Assembly: GCA_023443515.1 (NCBI GenBank)
Contig: JAEZUC010000010.1
Span: 1-5,915, forward strand
DNA: 5,915 nucleotides
Direction of reading: 5' to 3'
From: Bacillota bacterium
GTDB lineage: Bacteria; Bacillota; Clostridia; Acetivibrionales; DSM-1351
Positions 4,900-5,915 of this stretch are shown in pieces. The notes under the pieces are model-generated. The model saw nothing but the letters and a program-made list of their open reading frames with translations. It was not told where the DNA came from and did no database searches. A program made the position numbers and the translations under genes. Within the stretch, counting starts at the first letter, position 1; each line of letters begins with the position of its first letter.

Positions 4900-4928
4900 T
4901 TTTAATTACTCAACCTTTCTTATATAAT
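4900..4928 (+). promoter_or_regulatory. Promoter of the XRE repressor gene
   Basis: A perfect -10 TATAAT lies at 4923-4928, giving a start near 4935 and a short leader before ATG 4951. The -35 at the right distance (TTTTAA, 4900-4905) is poor. The operators end about 30 bases upstream of it, so the repressor need not block its own promoter and might even help polymerase bind. Confidence 0.5.
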
Positions 4929-4950
4929 TAGATAAAAGGATGTGATATAC

Positions 4951-5175
4951 ATGAACATAGGGAAAAACCTAAAATATTTAAGAACACAACATGGTAAAAC
5001 TCAAAAAGAAATAGCAAATATATTAGGCGTAGCAACAAACACATATACACAATACGAGACAAATTATAGACAGCCAGACATAGAAACACTTGTAAAATTA
5101 GCAGACTACTACCTAGTTTCCCTTGATATCATAGTAGGTAGAATGAAATTTCAATCAATAGAAAAAGCAGTCTAA
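4951..5175 (+). CDS. XRE-family HTH transcriptional repressor, 74 aa
   Basis: This is a single-domain Cro/cI-type DNA-binding protein. Residues 3-11 form helix 1 (IGKNLKYLR). TQKEIANILGV (17-27) is helix 2 and the turn. ATNTYTQYETNYRQP (28-42) contains the recognition helix and the conserved YE-x-x-x-R-x-P ending. DIETLVKLADYYLVSLDIIVGR (43-64) gives the last two helices with the family's usual LA-x-x-Y-x-V-S-x-D pattern. There is no peptidase or oligomerisation domain, so induction by RecA-type self-cleavage is not expected. ATG 4951 is used because AAAGGA lies ten bases upstream, whereas the in-frame GTG at 4942 would touch that site. It is transcribed divergently from the initiator, with the operator array between, and its stop codon lies in a terminator. 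It most likely sets the carrier or lysogenic state by shutting off the virion operon. Confidence 0.92.
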   Translation: MNIGKNLKYLRTQHGKTQKEIANILGVATNTYTQYETNYRQPDIETLVKLADYYLVSLDIIVGRMKFQSIEKAV

Positions 5176-5190
5176 ATAGACTGATTTTTT
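5168..5190 (+). terminator. Terminator overlapping the repressor stop codon
   Basis: CAGTCT (5168-5173) and AGACTG (5178-5183) form a 6-bp stem with loop AAAT, followed by ATTTTTT. The stop codon TAA (5173-5175) is inside the hairpin. The stem is short, so some read-through into the next gene is likely, which that gene may need because it has no clear promoter of its own. Confidence 0.75.
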
Positions 5191-5209
5191 GCAACTTGGA
5201 GTTAGCATA

Positions 5210-5464
5210 ATGAAAAATGAAATTCAGAAAAATTTCAGAAGGCAAATGGATGAAGCAGAAATAAAACTTCACGAAGACGCTGAAAAGAAAAATACTGGAA
5301 TATTCACAAACATATTATTTGAATTAAGATTTTATGGATATAAAAGCGAATATAAACCCCCTAGTAAGCTTTTACGTGCAGTTATCTATATAGGATTACC
5401 GATAGCAGTATTATTATTAATTTCAACAATTATAGATTTTATAAAGATTATAACAAAAAGCTAA
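5210..5464 (+). CDS. Small membrane protein of unknown function, 84 aa
   Basis: I do not recognise this family. Residues 1-30 are strongly charged and probably helical or coiled-coil (KNFRRQMDEAEIKLHEDAEKK). Residues 31-44 are aromatic and hydrophobic (IFTNILFELRFYGY). A single clear membrane helix runs at about 56-77 (AVIYIGLPIAVLLLISTIIDFI), ending in basic KIITKS. There is no signal peptide, so the charged N-terminus probably faces the cytoplasm. ATG 5210 has GGAG eight bases upstream; the longer TTG start at 5189 lies in the T-run of the preceding terminator and is unlikely. The gene follows the repressor and has its own strong terminator. A membrane protein next to a phage repressor is often an immunity or superinfection-exclusion factor, but that is only a guess from position. 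A membrane-bound accessory replication factor is another option. Confidence 0.75.
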   Translation: MKNEIQKNFRRQMDEAEIKLHEDAEKKNTGIFTNILFELRFYGYKSEYKPPSKLLRAVIYIGLPIAVLLLISTIIDFIKIITKS

Positions 5465-5491
5465 AGCAGTCTAAACAGACTGCTTTTTTTT
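5465..5491 (+). terminator. Strong terminator after the membrane-protein gene
   Basis: AGCAGTCT (5465-5472) pairs with AGACTGCT (5477-5484) around loop AAAC, with eight T in a row at 5484-5491. It starts directly after the stop codon. Seventeen bases of it (5466-5482) match the repressor's terminator (5167-5183) at 16 positions. Confidence 0.88.
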
Positions 5492-5502
5492 CGCCTTCAG
5501 CA

Positions 5503-5531
5503 TCGAAATTCAGTTAACAATAACTTATAAT
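5503..5531 (+). promoter_or_regulatory. Promoter of the 89-aa gene
   Basis: TCGAAA (5503-5508, 4 of 6 to the -35 consensus), a 17-base spacer and a perfect TATAAT (5526-5531). The start would be near 5538, after the GTG at 5535, which favours translation from ATG 5574 with GGGGTGA upstream. It follows a strong terminator, so the next gene is an independent unit. Confidence 0.6.
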
Positions 5532-5573
5532 AAAGTGAATTGGTTAATTTCGTGTAATTGGGGTGAATACAGA

Positions 5574-5843
5574 ATGAACAGACTTCCACGACGTTTTATA
5601 CGTTCCACAAATAAATGTGCAGTTAAAAAGGTTTATACGGTCAAATTAGACCAAGACGAACTTGATATATTAATTAAACTTCTAGAATTCTCACAAATGG
5701 AGATTTTAAGAACATGCAAAAAGTTTTCAGAATCTGACTTTGACATGAAAGAAATCTACTGGAACTATAGGTATAACTCTAACCAAATCAGGAAAAGACT
5801 ACAGGACTTAAAAAACCCAACACCAAAAATCAAAAGCTTTTAA
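5574..5843 (+). CDS. Hypothetical protein, 89 aa
   Basis: No known family is recognised. The first 20 residues are basic (NRLPRRFIRSTNKCAVKK). Residues 20-26 read like a strand (VYTVKLD). Two charged amphipathic helices seem to follow: about 27-50 (QDELDILIKLLEFSQMEILRTCKK) and about 58-80 (MKEIYWNYRYNSNQIRKRLQDLK). The tail NPTPKIKSF is basic. There are two cysteines, no membrane segment and no signal peptide, so a small soluble helical protein, perhaps nucleic-acid- or protein-binding, is expected. ATG 5574 follows GGGGTGA by about eight bases; a GTG start at 5535 would lie before the predicted transcript start. It has its own promoter and lies next to the putative replication origin. It could therefore serve regulation or replication, or be an accessory gene. 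Coding appears real from the good start signals and codon pattern. Confidence 0.65.
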   Translation: MNRLPRRFIRSTNKCAVKKVYTVKLDQDELDILIKLLEFSQMEILRTCKKFSESDFDMKEIYWNYRYNSNQIRKRLQDLKNPTPKIKSF

Positions 5844-5852
5844 AAAACCCAG

Positions 5853-5861
5853 TTATCCACA
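5853..5861 (+). promoter_or_regulatory. Perfect DnaA box
   Basis: TTATCCACA matches the DnaA-box consensus at all nine positions. It lies in the gene-free stretch between the 89-aa gene and the origin-like hairpin, 26 bases from the hairpin. A single box is weak evidence by chance alone, but its position beside a candidate rolling-circle origin is notable. Confidence 0.45.
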
Positions 5862-5887
5862 GTTTTACTTATCTGCCTAACGGTTGT

Positions 5888-5911
5888 ACCCCTGTATTAC
5901 TGAACAGGGGT
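5888..5911 (-). other. Candidate rolling-circle origin (initiator nick site) hairpin
   Basis: ACCCCTGT (5888-5895) and ACAGGGGT (5904-5911) form a perfect 8-bp stem around an 8-base loop, 24 bases in all. On the minus strand the loop region reads TCAGTAATA. Rep_trans enzymes nick just such sites: from memory, the ICEBs1 and Tn916 origins are 24-base ACCCC...GGGGT dyads with CTAACA near the middle, and pT181 is cut within CTCTAATA in a hairpin loop. Here the same outer bases and a TAA at the matching place are seen, on the strand that carries the initiator and virion genes. On the plus strand TTTT follows the stem, so it could also end transcription of the 89-aa gene. Confidence 0.6.
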
Positions 5912-5915
5912 TTTC

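Noticed and set aside
1..5915. CRISPR array, tRNA, rRNA, insertion sequence
   Set aside because: No regularly spaced repeats, no cloverleaf or rRNA segments and no transposase were seen on either strand.

Overview
The window looks like the whole, or almost the whole, genome of a filamentous phage (inovirus) of a Gram-positive host, most likely one of the Clostridia. It carries a pVIII-type major coat protein with a signal peptide, a Zot/pI-type assembly ATPase, an adsorption protein with a signal peptide and a C-terminal membrane anchor, a small single-stranded-DNA-binding protein and a rolling-circle initiator of the Rep_trans type. The DNA is AT-rich, nearly every gene has a GGAGG-type ribosome binding site, and there is no outer-membrane secretin (pIV) gene; all three fit a Firmicutes host. 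The 5.9 kb size, the lack of terminal direct repeats and the gene layout suggest a circular replicative form opened inside its intergenic region, but circularity cannot be proven from the sequence alone.

Layout. The minus strand, read from 4768 down to 422, is one virion operon in the same order as coliphage Ff: initiator (gII-like), ssDNA-binding protein (gV-like), two tiny membrane proteins (gVII/gIX-like), major coat (gVIII), a strong hairpin terminator, a tiny hydrophobic frame that needs a -1 shift, adsorption protein (gIII-like), pVI-like protein, Zot ATPase (gI). The plus strand carries a lysogeny or accessory module: an XRE repressor (4951-5175), a small membrane protein (5210-5464) and an unrecognised 89-residue protein (5574-5843). 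It also carries an isolated 48-residue zinc-ribbon protein (201-347).

Control and non-coding DNA. Between the divergent repressor and initiator genes lie three perfect operators, TCAC-N5-GTGA, and a fourth degenerate one. They overlap a good promoter for the virion operon. The intergenic region, read on the minus strand through the window ends, holds in order: a long hairpin directly after the Zot stop (candidate packaging signal), GC-rich hairpins at 97-168 (candidate complementary-strand origin or structured leader), an AT-rich inverted repeat, and a hairpin at 5888-5911. That last hairpin resembles the nick sites used by Rep_trans relaxases of ICEBs1 and Tn916 and is the best candidate for the rolling-circle origin. 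A perfect DnaA box lies beside it. This is the order packaging signal, minus origin, plus origin, initiator known from Ff.

How it works together (inference). The repressor silences the initiator promoter in the carrier state. On derepression the initiator nicks its origin, the ssDNA-binding protein coats the new strand, the coat and minor coat proteins wait in the membrane, and the Zot ATPase extrudes the particle starting from the packaging hairpin.
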